A stretch of 64,000 nt of DNA. Origin: Artemisia argyi. Lineage: Eukaryota; Streptophyta; Magnoliopsida; Asterales; Asteraceae. The position numbers and the translations under genes were made by a program. This document shows, piece after piece, positions 35,766 to 48,852 of the stretch (positions are counted from its first letter, which is position 1; every line of letters starts with the position of its first letter). The notes beneath the pieces are model-generated. The model was given only the letters and a program-made list of their open reading frames with translations, had not been told where the DNA came from and did no database searches. The DNA lies in the NCBI GenBank assembly GCA_030686995.1, contig CM060684.1:5353897-5417896 (forward strand). The letters run 5' to 3'.

Positions 35766-37088
35766 TTTTTTTTTTTTTTTTTTTTTTTTTTTTGAGACAT
35801 ACTTTATATTATAAGAAAACTATACAAAACGTACACTATCCATTTAGACCCATACAATATCAAAATGGGTCATTTGGAGCTAGAGTGGCGCTATGCCAAA
35901 CACCCCTTTGATCTTTAAACACAACCATAACCATCAAGTTATTAACCAAATCTGTGTTTACATAATTACAAACCAAAACACGACGTCCTAGGGAGTTTCT
36001 TGGTAAAAGAGCATGTAGGGAAAAGGCTCATTACCCAAGTATCCCTCCGAGGTCTAGTTCTCGGTCTTCGTACCCTTCGTAGCACTACCACTAGCTTCAC
36101 CTATAACAAGTACAACAAAGCAACATAAGCACAACGCTTAGTGAGATAACATATAAAAGCATAACATAAACGGCATAATACTAGTGTTGCTTTGTAAATC
36201 TGAGGATGCTTGCTATTAGCCTTGCACTAGTCATCCACTTAGGACGCTATGAACCCACGTTGGTTCAATATAGCTAAAAATGTTCTAGTCGTCCACTTAG
36301 GATATCTAAGTCATATATTCCATGACTTTGAGCCGCTCATACACAAAAGTCATCCACACAGGATGTCTAAGTCCCATTTTACAAGATGAGATGCTAATAA
36401 AGGCTCAATCGTCTACTTAGGACGTCTAGGCTCCCTTTCGGAGCATGTCATGACATAATAACACACGTCGTCCACTTAGGACGTCTACACCCTTCTCTCG
36501 GGTCATAATGCATATATTTATGCAAATCGTCCACTTAGGACGGCTAATTCAGCTATGTCGCCCACTTAGGATGCTATACTAGTAATATCGTGGAATTAGA
36601 GTTAAAATCGCATAACTAAACCCAATCGGGTCATTCGGGGCTGTTTCGACCCGTCTAGCATAATTGACATATAAACATACTATGAGTAACTCATTTAGGC
36701 ACATAAGGGGTGTTTGGTTGGTGGCTTATGTAACCATACCAACACTATTTATGAAAATTAACATCTAAATAGGCTATCCATCACTTGTATAATCATTTAT
36801 ACATGATTACTAGGGGGTTCTTGATGATTTCTCAAAAATCATATTTTTACATAATCATGTATAATTGGCATAAAGGCCTAATCTTTAGGCTTTACCCATA
36901 ATTAGTAAAAGCCAAAACACAGGAATTTGAGAACAAGTTGTGATTTATACCTTGAATAAGATGACTTAATTCATGTAAGGAGGTCCTCTGACTAACCTGC
37001 CATTCACATACCGAAAAGTAAGTACGTTTTGGTTAAGAACACGCAAAAAAGAATATTAAAACAAATTCCGTTCATAATCTTGACAACT
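35766..37088. repeat. TNL upstream block with poly-T and periodic motif, copy 1
   Basis: Starts with a run of 28 T (23 in copy 2), as expected for the poly(A) end of a retroposed sequence read from the minus strand. At about 36228-36575 a motif like TCCACTTAGGACG recurs seven times roughly every 50-60 bp. The block is nearly identical in copy 2. I do not recognise the source element; no coding frame is seen. Confidence 0.55.
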
Positions 37089-39248
37089 CACATCGCTATG
37101 GGATTGGAATTGCTTCAAGGATATGATAGTATAAATACATGGCCTCATGTATTCATTCTTCTCATCCCTTGGTTCACTAGCAAGCCAATTCACTTCTCTT
37201 TTCTCTTTTCTCTTGAGCTATAGGCGATCCATTAGGATCAATTAAGGCTCAACTAGTAGTGCTTGCTCGTGAATTAAGAACCTAGCTTTTCTTATTGAAA
37301 CGCTAATAGTACGTGTGTACAAGAACAAAGTGTTAGCATAATTTTGTTAACAAGGTGATTGCCCACTCGACTATCCTTTAGTCGATCCCAATTAAACCCT
37401 AATTAGGGTTTATAGTTCTTGTTCTATTGATTTCTTGTTCTTGCTAGAAATCACAAAAGAGGTACGCATTCATTTATATTCGGTTAATTTAATTACATGT
37501 ATTTGATCTATTTCCGTTGCGTGCTTGATGTGTTTATATGTTTATATATTAGTTATGATTTACATATTCCAACAGTGGCATCAAGAGCCGTTAATACATT
37601 GTAATTAATTACCGAAACACATAAAATTGAATCGTTATGATTATTACATGCTTGGTGTTCTTATGTTTTAATTTTTCATAAACCCTAGAATTTTTATTTT
37701 TTTAAAATGTCGACTTCTTTTATTTTTTGTATATGTCGATTTTTTTTTTAAAAGAAAAATAAGGGTTTTTGAATTTTGATATAAAACTTGTAGAAACCCT
37801 AGGTTGCATGTAATATTTATGTGTATTTAAATGGATATTGTGATATGCCGTTTTGGTTGTGTTCCTTAATTGACATGATTATATGTTATAATATGTGCAA
37901 TGTGGGCATCCATGACAAACCATGCATGTGTTGTCTTGGATTATGGTAATTTGGTTTTGTAGATTTCATATTTCATGATTATATTATACGATTTAATTAT
38001 AATTGATATGTTTTTAGTAAATATTATGTCAATAAAGATTACAAAAATTTAATTAATTATAAAATTAGGGAAGAACCCTATTAAAATCGTGTATTAATCA
38101 ATTGTGTGTTTTAAATTGATTTAATTTGCATGTCCATTATTGTTGTTGTTTGTTTATTTTATTTAAATTACTTTTGTTTTTATATGTTGTGTGACATGAT
38201 AGTAAACAAAGGGTAATTTCATAAATAAAATATTAAACGGACTTAATAATGGTAAAATCTTGTTTTGAGCTTACAAAAATCTTGAACTTTTGATTGATTG
38301 ATCGCGACTGTATTAAGTGGTTGGAAGGTGACACTAATTTTGACAAGCTATAAAGTGGGTATAAGGTGGCTTTGCATTAAATTGCGGCCTTAGTGAGCCT
38401 CCATTCTGGTTTGACGCTCGCCTGTGAGTCAAATTTAGTTTTACCTAACAAACATGATAATTACGAAGCACTTAAGGCAAAGTTGTAAGTTTCTCAACGC
38501 CTCAATCAAAACTTTGGAGATTTAAGCTCGTAAAGAAACTAATGAGTAAAAGTTTTTTACATGAAACATATGCTACAAGATGAATGCATGACATCTATGT
38601 ACATAGATTTTGATTACACACATCAAAATTTACTACCCTTAAATTTAAGTTATATGCCATCCAATGAAACGGAAACACCTGAAGTTGTGGTTTACGTCAG
38701 GGCGTAACCTGGCTAGATTGCAATGGAAGGCCAAATTGCATGATTTCATCACTAGCAGATCAACTGATGTGGTGGAATATCAAGTTTGCTGTTTCTTAAG
38801 TTGGTTAACTTAATTGAGTTGATAATGGAACTGATCACTCAAGGCATAAGAAGATGGGGATAAAACATGCTTACATTGCAACTGCGGTTGGCAAATATGT
38901 AAATCCCATCGATTCTAGGAATTGCAATTGAATATTGGCAATTGAGGTTCGACTCGTACCTTATTGAATATCGTCATCACTAGCAGATCAACTGATGTGA
39001 TGAACCTATGTCAATTTGGATCCTAGTTTTTCAGTGAAAATTAAATGGTTATGATTATGAACCATGGGTATTTAATTTTCTTGAAAATTTAATTATCAAA
39101 AATACTAAAATTGAATTTAGTAATTATTTTTAATGTATTAATGCAACATTAAAGCCGTAAACGTGGTTTGGTCTTAAATTGGTAAATTGATCTAATTCTA
39201 CTTTCAAACATAATGTTTGATTGAGAAAAATTTACCGAAATGACAGAA

Positions 39249-39420
39249 AGTCTATTTTCCATGAGAGAAGAATAAGACTCAATCCTATTCCTTTTCATGA
39301 TTGAGAAAGGTATGATAGGAACATTAGAATAAGACTCAATCCTAAGTCTATTTTCCATGAGAGAAGAATAAGACTCAATCCTATTCCTTTTCATGATTGA
39401 GAAAGGTATGATAAGAACAT
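39249..39420. repeat. Tandem duplication inside Copia-type element
   Basis: Two copies of a segment of about 100 bp containing AATAAGACTCAATCCTATTC and CATGATTGAGAAAGGTATGA. The minus-strand frame 39149-39394 only reflects this repeat. Confidence 0.8.
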
Positions 39421-42400
39421 TAGAATTGTCTACATTCTAATATATAACTCATAGCAATCTTTCATACTTAAGAGTATTGCACATCCTATTTTCCAAAAGA
39501 AATTTCATTACCCTAATTTGGTGAATGAATTATTCTATAACAAACATGGCATTTGGTTAAATGGAAAATATGAGTTATTAGAAGCTGGACAAATTACCGC
39601 AAAATTGGTAAAAGGCAAAGCTAGTATTTGATCTAGTTGTTGTGCTTTAAAGGTGCTACATACCATTATGGGGATGGTAGGCCTATTAAGGAAGAAGCTG
39701 CATGCCCAAATTCTTCAAGTTAATATCATTGATGGATAATCCATCATAAACATAGTAGAATACACATTTTAGATGTGTAGGAAAGTAAAAACAAGCAAAT
39801 TGTTTTCACTGGTTATGAAACACGTACAATGTTGTCAAATCCAGTGGGAGCGTTGTGTTGTGTTACTGAATATGGAGTTATTGTTATGTTCTCTAATTCA
39901 GTGGGAGCTACAAGATTTAATTTCTGTGTAGTAGCCCAAATTATCTTCAAGATAATTACTTTCAAATTGTAGACACTCATGTTCTTAGGATAGCCATATG
40001 CATTTCCTGATAAGACAAAGCAGTCCTACATCTACTTGTTCATTTATGACACAAATCATATTGAATCACATAAACAAACGTATGTTGTGTTGTTTATATA
40101 CTACATGATATTGTTCAATGCACAAGTGGGAGAATTGTTTATTGTGTGCAAAGGAACAATATATAGAAATATGATTATAGGATTCTCTTAATTGCAAGCT
40201 AAGAGATCTATCTTCTAATAGGACTTATACATTTAATGTGTAAGATTATCTTATGTAGAACATGTGTCATGATTATAACAAAGACTACTTTTATGTCTTA
40301 TGATATTCAAACTAAAGGAAACACTTGAAACTACAATTTACGTCAGGGTGTAACCTGGCTAGATTGCAATGGAAAGGTAAACTACATGATTTCATTACTA
40401 GCAGATCAACTGATGTAATGGAATTATGTGAGTTTGCAGTTTCTTAAGTTGGATAATTCATAAAATGACATAAGCAAATGGAGTAGTAAATTAACTTGAA
40501 ATTAATATTGAAACCAAATGGTGGTGTTCACAAATACTTTAGTTATATATGTTTATATCTTATTATAAACATAAAGTCTTTTAATTATTACAAGACTTAT
40601 ATTAAAGTAAGACGTTAACTTGTTATGTTTTAAACAAGAAATCGTTGAGTTGATCAATGATTTATAACGTATAGTGTGAATATAACAGTTTATGTCTTCT
40701 TAAGACATGAACATAAAGTGACTTGTTCAAAAGGAACTTATGTTATATAGCATGCAATTGACCTTGAAATTCTATTGTACCATTAAGTTGTCTTAGTTGG
40801 TAAATAGGTAAGCCAAAAGGAGTATAAGTTTATCTTACATATTGTTAGTTTGTCTCACAATATTTGTTCTAATGAAACATCACAAGTTGGTGGTGTGTTC
40901 AGTTAGGAAAATCAAACTCTTCTTATATTGTTTGATTAAAAGATAAATATGACTTCTTTTCTTTCAAAAGTTATCAAGGTTAGAAAATTGAGTATGGATT
41001 GAATATACTCAATAAGACTCCAACCTAGAAGATTAAATAAGACATTAAGGAATATGATGAATCACATTGAAGTCTTAAAATGAAGTCCTGATTTTGTTAA
41101 GTAAGTAGTTTTAACAAACAAGAGTCAGGAACTATAAAATGTTTTGTAATATCCCAAAAGAGAATGATTTAGTGTTGCTCAAACTTGCTAAATATTTATA
41201 GATAGACTATAAATATTACTAAAGGCAAGTGGGAGTTTTATCTTGAAAAGATAAAATTACAAAATACATAATCTTCTAAAACCACACTAGTGAAAATCAT
41301 GATGAGGCTTGGAATGTAAAGGTTAAACCTCAACATGATGAAATTCTCATTCATAGATCCATAGGGATGTCTCAGATATTTGATTGATATGCTGAGTAAT
41401 ATGAATTACAGGATCAAAGTAAGCCTATTAATCATAATGACGCATTTACTAAATATTGAATTATGGTAAATTGCTCATATTTTGAATGTTAAGATGTTGT
41501 CCATAAAGATAAGTCAACTTTGAAAACTTGGTTTATCTTAATGAAGATAAGGTTTTTCAAGAGAAGGACAACCCTAGAGGTTTATATCTTCATGTAATGA
41601 ATCATATGGACGAAATTGTATACATATTTTAATACATGTCTTATGACAAGATTATTAATCATACTTAAGTAATTAACTATGATTGAATACTCTTTCCTAA
41701 GCACATTAAAGATACAAAGATGGTAATTGTCATACTCATTTTTATGAATATGGAATTGACAATGGATTATAAAGCTCCTTCTTGTATAATTACTTAAGCG
41801 AGGACGATAAGTAATTAAGAGTTTATGAATTCATGTAATCTTTGGAAGTATACAAAATGCAAGGATCCAAGTATGGATAGATGCATGCATAAAGGAGATA
41901 AGTCTTATGTTTAAAATATTAAATCCATGTTTGATTTATAATTTAAAATAAGATAATCCCTAAGTAATTCTGAAAGCTAGTGGGAGTATTATGTTTACTT
42001 ACTTAAATCATATATGTTGTATAACATATAAGAAGTAACATTCTATAAAAGTTAAGTATTAAGTCATAACTTGGAATGAAACTTTACTTGAAAGATTTAA
42101 TAAGTAAAACATACAACCTTGAATATATGTTTATTGATGTAAACATGTGCAGTAAATGAATCTAATAGAACATGATATATCATTTAGAAAGTATAAATGG
42201 ATATGTAGTACATGAATGAAATTTAAGTTGGACACAAGGATTTTTCATGTACATCATGTTGTTGTTATATCATGCTTTGATAAAAGATGATTTGACAACA
42301 TTGATATCTAATTGAAAGATATTAGATAAGTTGTGTAATGAATATTCTAAAGGAATATATTTAGATATAGAATCACATCCTCAGCCTGGAACAATTTCTG

Positions 42401-43766
42401 GATTCTATAGATGAACAATTTGTCTATTGTCATAGCCAACAAACTTGGAAGTTTTGAAGGCATAAAACATTACACATTAAAGTTTACGGAAAAGAGCATA
42501 TTGTTGTTTGCATACAATGATGCTAAATAAATTGAGATGACACTCAATACTAGTCATGGAAGGATATTATCCTTGTTAATAGCCATGTATACTAGTTGTG
42601 CTTAACTAAAAGCATAGTTGCATTATACATTAAAGAATAAGAATACTTTAAACTTTAAAAGGTTTGGAAGCTTAATTATCATAAATTGAGTGTTGAGGAT
42701 GTCACACACTTTATGATGTATTATGTGGTTATATCAAATTATTTGAATGCACATATACAAGAACTTCACTAATTGAATTCTTGAAATAAGTATTCTCAAA
42801 ATTCCGATAGATCAAAGTTAGTTGAATAATGCCTTGTCGACAAGTATGATTACTTGAGGCATAATTGTCAACAAGTATGATTGGTATTACTTGAGACAAA
42901 ATTCATTAACAAGAATTTTCATGCATTGATCTATTTAGTATTTGGATAAAGGGATATTAAGCAATTATTATTTAATAATGAATTAAAGTACTGAGTACGT
43001 TTGTTTTCAGTAATAATAGATTGTATCCTATATTTGCATGTTTAATCCATGAATAACTTATGTTATGTTATTCTAAATAGTCCGTTGTCAATTAATGATA
43101 TGGGAGTATCATTGAACTAAGACAAATCTGAGTTTTGGTATAGTATACTTAAAGTATATTGATGTGTTGGACATGCCAAATTCACATGATATCCAATAGA
43201 GTGAATAAATTGGATATAGGACAAAATCCCAAATTATACTTATGGATGTTGTCATTATAGTAAATCATGAATATTTATCCTCAGACTTGAGATACCAGGT
43301 AACTACTGTGGATGTAGCTCATTTTCTGTGAGATAGTCTAACGCTATCCGTAACTGGTAGTTATAAGGATTATTTCCAGAGGTGATGCGAAGTTCATAGG
43401 TTATGCTTGTAGTCAACACAGGATTTGTTTCCTTCAAATTTGTTTTGAAGTTTAATATTGTTGAGCCCCTCGTAGGGTTGACAAGATGTTTGCATGGCCA
43501 TGCCCAAGGTCTATCTGGAATGCGTTCAGATGAATTGATAATCTTGCTCAATCATAAATAACGAGAAACAGAATAGTTAATTATGAAATGACTTAGATCC
43601 ATATCCATATTAACATGGTATTAGAAACAAAAGGATAAGTATGATGATGAATCATCAAATGTGGTTTTTTCCAGGAAACCATACTCGTGATCGTTCTGGG
43701 GACATTGGCGTGTTATGCTAGACTAACCATTGTCATTATTACATTAATGTATATCCGAGTGGGAGT

Positions 43767-44492
43767 TGTTAGTTTTAACGGATAAAAATTAATGAATATG
43801 TCCGGACTCGAACTCGAGACTTCGGGATTGCACACTTTACGTATGAGTTTCAATTAATTAATAATTATTGTTTTAGTGACGAATAATTATTAAATTCATG
43901 AAATAAGCACTTAACGGTACCTTACGACCGTTAGACAAAAGATTAAGAGTGAAAAAGAAGCCAGGAAGGATCTAGAATTCCTCCTTGGGCTATATTCGGC
44001 CAATCCCACATCGCTATGGGATTGGAATTGCTTCAAGGATATGATAGTATAAATACATGGCCTCATGTATTCATTCTTCTCATCCCTTGGTTCACTAGCA
44101 AGCCAATTCACTTCTCTTTTCTCTTTTCTCTTGAGCTATAGGCGATCCATTAGGATCAATTAAGGCTCAACTAGTAGTGCTTGCTCGTGAATTAAAAACC
44201 TAGCTTTTCTTATTGAAACGCTAATAGTACGTGTGTACAAGAACGAAGTGTTAGCATATTTTTGCTAACAAGGTGATTGCCCACTCGACTATCCTATAGT
44301 CGATCCCAACTAAACCCTAATTAGGGTTTATAGTTCTTGTTCCATTGATTTCTTGTTCTTACTGGAAATCACAAAAGAGGTACGCATTCATTTATATTCG
44401 GTTAATTTAATTACATGTATTTGATCTATTTCCGCTGCGTGCTTGATGTGTTTATATGTTTATATATTAGTTATGATTTACATATTCCAACA
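43767..44492 (+). mobile_element. 3' LTR of the Copia-type element (complete)
   Basis: 726 bp, TGTTAG at the start and CCAACA at the end, after a GTGGGAGT tract. It contains the complete version of the fragment left at 37089-37574. The minus-strand frame 43911-44111 within it is not a gene. Confidence 0.82.
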
Positions 44493-45475
44493 TACTACTC
44501 ATACACTTACCTACTCTTTTGAATAACAATATGAACGGGTCCTACCCGGAACCAAAATATAGCATATGCGTGCTACTTTCAAACATATAATATTCAAATG
44601 TGATATCATGTACCAATATTTTATCATAATGGTTCTATCCAGGGACCCGTTAATATAAATAATGTCAATACTTACGTAACGTTGCTTCTTTGACTAAATT
44701 TGTACCGTTCATTGCAAAGCTTTTTGTTGACGTGTTACATCTATCATACATTTTATTAAGTCGCGTTTAATATAAATAAACAGATAATGTCTTAATCATA
44801 TTGAAGTTGTTTGTGGCTTACGGTTTTTTTAATGTAGGCATTTAGTGTTATGATTGATCTGTTTTTTTAATGTGATTCTTGTTTTTTTGTCGTTGAATTG
44901 TCAAACCTGATTATTTAATACTGCTTGCCTTCCATGGCACAACAACTGTGTGGTCATAATATTATTTATAATGTAAGCAACGTCTTGCAACTTGCATATG
45001 TGGTCGTTCTGGCGCTTTCATTCTTGCTGTTAGTACTTGATAGAACGAGCGGTAATTATATTATCGAGTTGACAAATGCATAATTGGGCTGAAGACTTTT
45101 GTTTCGTGTAGTTGCTGGTCTATTCCTTGGGAAAAAATGTATTTCTCTTTAATAACGACAGGGTAGATAACTTGTCCCTGAATAGTACTCCACTAGCTTT
45201 TATATCGCCATATGTTCAATCTGACTTTGAATGCCCCACCTTATATCTGTTGCGAATCCCGACCCCTACCCACCTTTTTTTATTTATCACATTGGATGTT
45301 TAGCAGTCATTGGGGACTATAATAAATAAGTGTAAAAACTATTTAATGCAGATGTATGCTATGTTATATGTATGTTCTGTATTTACATAGCCTGCATATT
45401 GCTTATTATGTTTACAATGCTTGTCAGTTAATGCTTGCGGTAATCGAGACGAAAAGAGTTGAACCAGCGACTAAG
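44493..45475. other. Upstream region of the bHLH gene
   Basis: No separate gene seen. A pyrimidine-containing acceptor-like site (GCTTGTCAG, about 45419-45427) lies shortly before the ATG, so part of this may be a 5' leader with an intron. The plus-strand frame 45112-45303 shows no recognisable product. Confidence 0.4.
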
Positions 45476-46850
45476 ATGATGGACCATAAGCGAAGTCCAG
45501 TGTCTATTGAGCAGGGGAGTCTTACTTCTTTGACACCAAAAAGACAGAAGGCCGGTTTATCCATGTCCTCCAAGGTTTCTTCTTGTTCTGTGCTCTGTCC
45601 CCTTGTCCTTGTGATATTTTATCACCTGATTCGTGCTTTTGGGAAGGTTCATAACGCAATTACATATCGATTTGTCAGCGTCTTAGCTGAACTTACTAAT
45701 TGACCTTTTATACACTCTTTTTTTAATTTTGTCCTGCTGTAAGGGATGTACGCCCTGCAGAATCATATAGAGTTGTCAGTTATTGATCATCTATGATGTT
45801 CATTTACTTAGATTTATGATCTGTGTGATTTGCATTTGGCATTTTGAGTATGTAAATACATAGATCATTGACGATTATAGCTTCATGTTTTTAACTTTGT
45901 TAATAGGAAAGAAAAGAGAAGGTCGGTGAAAGGGTAGCGGCCCTTCAGCAGCTTGTCTCACCATACGGCAAGGTACACCGAAATCTAGATGCTCAAAGGG
46001 CTGTATCACTTTTATCCCATCCTATGTTAGTTTAAGGCCGCATCATTGGTTTAATAAACTTTTCGTACCATTTTGCATTGTTAACACGTTAGTAAATGTG
46101 CAATCCAGTAGTTTTCTAATATAAGATTTTTGACTGCAGACGGATACTGCTTCAGTACTTCTTGAGGCAATGGAGTACATACACTTTCTTCACGATCAAG
46201 TAAAGGTTTGCCACTACCCATATCACTATCCCCTCCCTTTCTTTTATATCTCAGTTTCTTTGATCGTTATACCAAAATAATACTGTATTGTGTAATTTAA
46301 AAAGCCTGTATTTGATTTTGTTTCAGGTGCTGAGTGCGCCTTATCTTCAGAGCGACCCAACAGATCAGTATCAGGTGAGAGAATCAATAGCCTATGAACC
46401 AAGTAAATAGTTTTACTTTCTCTATCTGACCCATTAAAGGTGGCACATGTAATTGTAACCCATTTACGTTAAAAAATGATCATTTATGACGGCAAACAGA
46501 TGAAACATAATAATGAGCCTATTATAATTAAGTAAAATAGGGTGAACAATCGTAAGATGCATTAACCCGAACACAGACATGACCCATTATACAAGCTTGC
46601 GACCTGCTTGTTTTATGACCTGTGTATGTATGCATGTCCTGATCTCTTATTATTCATATCGTTATCATCAATCAAGTAAACAGAAGGTGGCAAAACCATT
46701 GACTTATTTGTTATCGTTTTGCAGGAGTTAGACTCATATAACTTGAGAAGCAAAGGCTTGTGTCTGGTTCCGACTTCATATACAATGGGAGTTGCTAGCA
46801 GCAATGGAGCAGATATTTGGGCCCCAATCAAGACACATTCGCCAACATGA
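45476..46850 (+). CDS. Small bHLH transcription factor, bHLH153-like
   Basis: Five coding exons join to a 134-residue protein: 45476-45574, 45907-45972, 46140-46205, 46327-46374, 46725-46850. All junctions are GT-AG and every coding exon boundary falls between codons. The order is MMDHKRSP start, KRQK basic stretch, helix 1 with [17 protein letters not shown], loop SPYGKTD, helix 2 with [19 protein letters not shown], then a conserved tail with [12 protein letters not shown] and [10 protein letters not shown]. This closely resembles Arabidopsis bHLH153 and relatives (from memory). The basic region lacks the usual H-E-R E-box contacts, so DNA binding may be atypical or need a partner. It is a nuclear regulator by family. 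Start chosen at the first of two ATGs. No lesion seen. An AATAAA lies about 45 bp downstream. Confidence 0.88.
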
Positions 46851-47993
46851 TAATGCAGATATATTTTCGGATTAGGGGGAGAGTCGGTGGTAGAAATAAA
46901 TTCTATAAATATATGCATAGCAAGTAAATCATCTAGTATAATAAGTCTTTTCGGTTATAGGGAATATATTCGTGTTCTTGGAGGTTTATATTATATGAAT
47001 GAATGATGGGCAATTATATAGAGCGAATTTCCGGACCTATTGATATGTTCAGATGGTCTTGCATAAAATTTTACATTTACGCTTACATATGATTATAAGC
47101 GACTTGTTTTGATTCATACATGTTTGTTTTGCTCTCATAGAGGCAAAACTTTGCTTTATTCAAAAGAGGAAACATATATAACACGATGCTACAAGCCATA
47201 AGCCACGTAGCAAACGATACATTACTACTAGAAGGGAAGGCGATTGACTAGTGACTTGGGACCTTGTGATTATACATTTTTCGTTTGAGTCCTTCTTTAC
47301 TTCTTTTAGCATAAAATTTACCTTAATATATACATTACATTCTGCAGCAAAGTAGTTATGCTACCAAAATCTGATGTCGAGTTGTGATGCATGCTTGCCG
47401 CACAAGTGGCCAACAGAGTTCGAGTTAATTAGCAATCATAGCGCAATACTCGTAATATTTGATGTGTTCTCAGTGAAATGAAATGTATGCGATGGAATGT
47501 GTATCTAAATGCTACATGTGATTAGAAATTTAGTAGTCTTTTGTATGTATAATGAAGTGATTTCAATTTCAAATATATATATTTTTTTTAATTGAAAAAT
47601 GTTGAATCAAGAAACTAAACTATATGAAAGCTAAGTTTTGGACGTGTTAGAGAAATAATTAGTGATAATGATGATTTAACATTATTCGTTACCTAATCAA
47701 ATTATTGATTGGTAATGAAATTGATTATATTTGGTAATTTTAGCAAAGTTTTTTGTGGTCTCGCCGTACTGATATTGTGTGAGAAGTTAGCAATTAAATA
47801 ATTGTGGGTTCAGATATTATATGGGATTTGTGAGATTGATTTGAAATGTATATACTGCGAGATAATCAATTGATTTAAAAAAAATTCTCTAACTATATAT
47901 CTAGAGAAAAGTTTAATATCTATCACAAATTATCTAAATATCAAATAGACTAAGTTTGTTTATTCTTTTTTTTTTTCATCAAACTTACAAAAC

Positions 47994-47994
<1 letters not shown>
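46851..47994. other. 3' flank of bHLH gene, no gene seen
   Basis: Contains likely 3' untranslated sequence, then AT-rich DNA. The minus-strand frame 46613-46918 overlaps the last bHLH exon in antisense and is not supported. Confidence 0.5.
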
Positions 47995-48032
<38 letters not shown>

Positions 48033-48145
48033 CTTACTTTCATTATTATTTTTAAAATTAATTATCACAAATCGTTAATTAATCATACCATCGCGACGAT
48101 AATTAAATCATCTTTCTATATATTGATATTTATATAGAATTTCGA

Positions 48146-48184
<39 letters not shown>

Positions 48185-48419
48185 TTTAAGGTTTATTTGT
48201 GAGTGTTGAAATTGTTTAAAAAATCATACGTATTAGTTTGTATTTTATTTTAAAAATCATACTATTATAACTTATAATATTATCCAAAATCCGAATAAAA
48301 GTATAAAGCCATAGTTATAAATGGGCTTATTGGCCCATTCTACTATCCACAACGTAACTCCACAAGCAAAGTTTTCTTTTTAGAGATTGTAATTTGTAAA
48401 CATGTTCTTGTCCAGAAGC

Positions 48420-48466
<47 letters not shown>

Positions 48467-48801
48467 ATTCATTCGAAATATTTCTAGCATAGTTACCATA
48501 TATATATATATTTGCTTTTCAAAAAAAAAAAAAAAAAAAAAAAAAAAGTTACCATATATTTCTTTGAGGATTTAAAGTCCGATCTATTTTACTAAGAGTA
48601 AAGGGAGTGGTAACGCCGGTTCGGCGTTATCGTCTATCTGACAACTTTTCAACGGCGTTACCACGTTAGTTCCATTTCCCAGCATGCAGCGTTGGAGCTG
48701 CGTTGGTTTGCACGTTAACACAACAACGTGCGTTGTAACGGCTAGCTCAAGTTTTTGAAATGAACAAAACAAACCCCTCCCATTCTTAAATGTAACGGCT
48801 A

Positions 48802-48850
<49 letters not shown>
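47995..48850. repeat. Cluster of five long A/T homopolymer runs
   Basis: Runs within 860 bp: A36 (47995-48030), T33 (48149-48181), A40 (48423-48462), A27 (48521-48547), A44 (48807-48850). Between them is ordinary AT-rich sequence. Several could be tails of retroposed copies, but no paired target duplications are evident. Exact lengths are unreliable in assemblies. Confidence 0.85.
48595..48800. mobile_element. Possible DNA-transposon terminus
   Basis: A G+C-richer patch with several short inverse matches (GGTAACGCCG, CGGCGTTACC, AACGTGCGTTGT) and an AACGGCTAG motif repeated at its right side. It looks like a subterminal region of a non-autonomous DNA transposon. Ends and target duplication are not defined, so this is tentative. 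The antisense frame 48584-48772 here is not supported. Confidence 0.25.

Positions 48851-48852
<2 letters not shown>

Larger units (their letters stand above)
25918..37088. repeat. Segmental duplication copy 1
   Basis: Homologous in direct orientation to about 49950-60736, with the same order of gene remnants and a TNL gene. The right limit is the junction with a Copia LTR at 37088/37089. The visible left limit is only where an old LTR was inserted, so the true duplication may extend further left. Divergence is uneven: highest in 26000-33000, lowest in 34500-37088. Confidence 0.93.
37089..44492 (+). mobile_element. Non-coding Copia-type LTR element, 5' truncated
   Basis: 5' LTR fragment 37089-37574 matches 44007-44492 without gaps; the first 240 bp of the 5' LTR are missing. 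A PBS-like TGGCATCAAGAGCC lies at 37576-37589. The 3' LTR is 43767-44492 (TGTTAGTTTT to ATTCCAACA), preceded by GTGGGAGT at 43759-43766. The 6.2 kb interior has no recognisable gag or pol frame, so it is a LARD-like or extremely decayed element. Interior repeats: a block near 38690-38810 recurs at 40330-40450, with a shorter third copy of its CACTAGCAGATCAACTGATG core near 38975. Copia assignment rests on LTR end and PBS style only. Confidence 0.72.

Noticed and set aside
35766..35793. T run as a transcription terminator
   Set aside because: In a plant nuclear promoter-distal region it fits a poly(A) tail of an inserted copy or slippage better; no Pol III gene precedes it.
48584..48772. 62-residue minus-strand frame
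   Set aside because: Overlaps a possible DNA-transposon terminus with inverse repeats; no domain.
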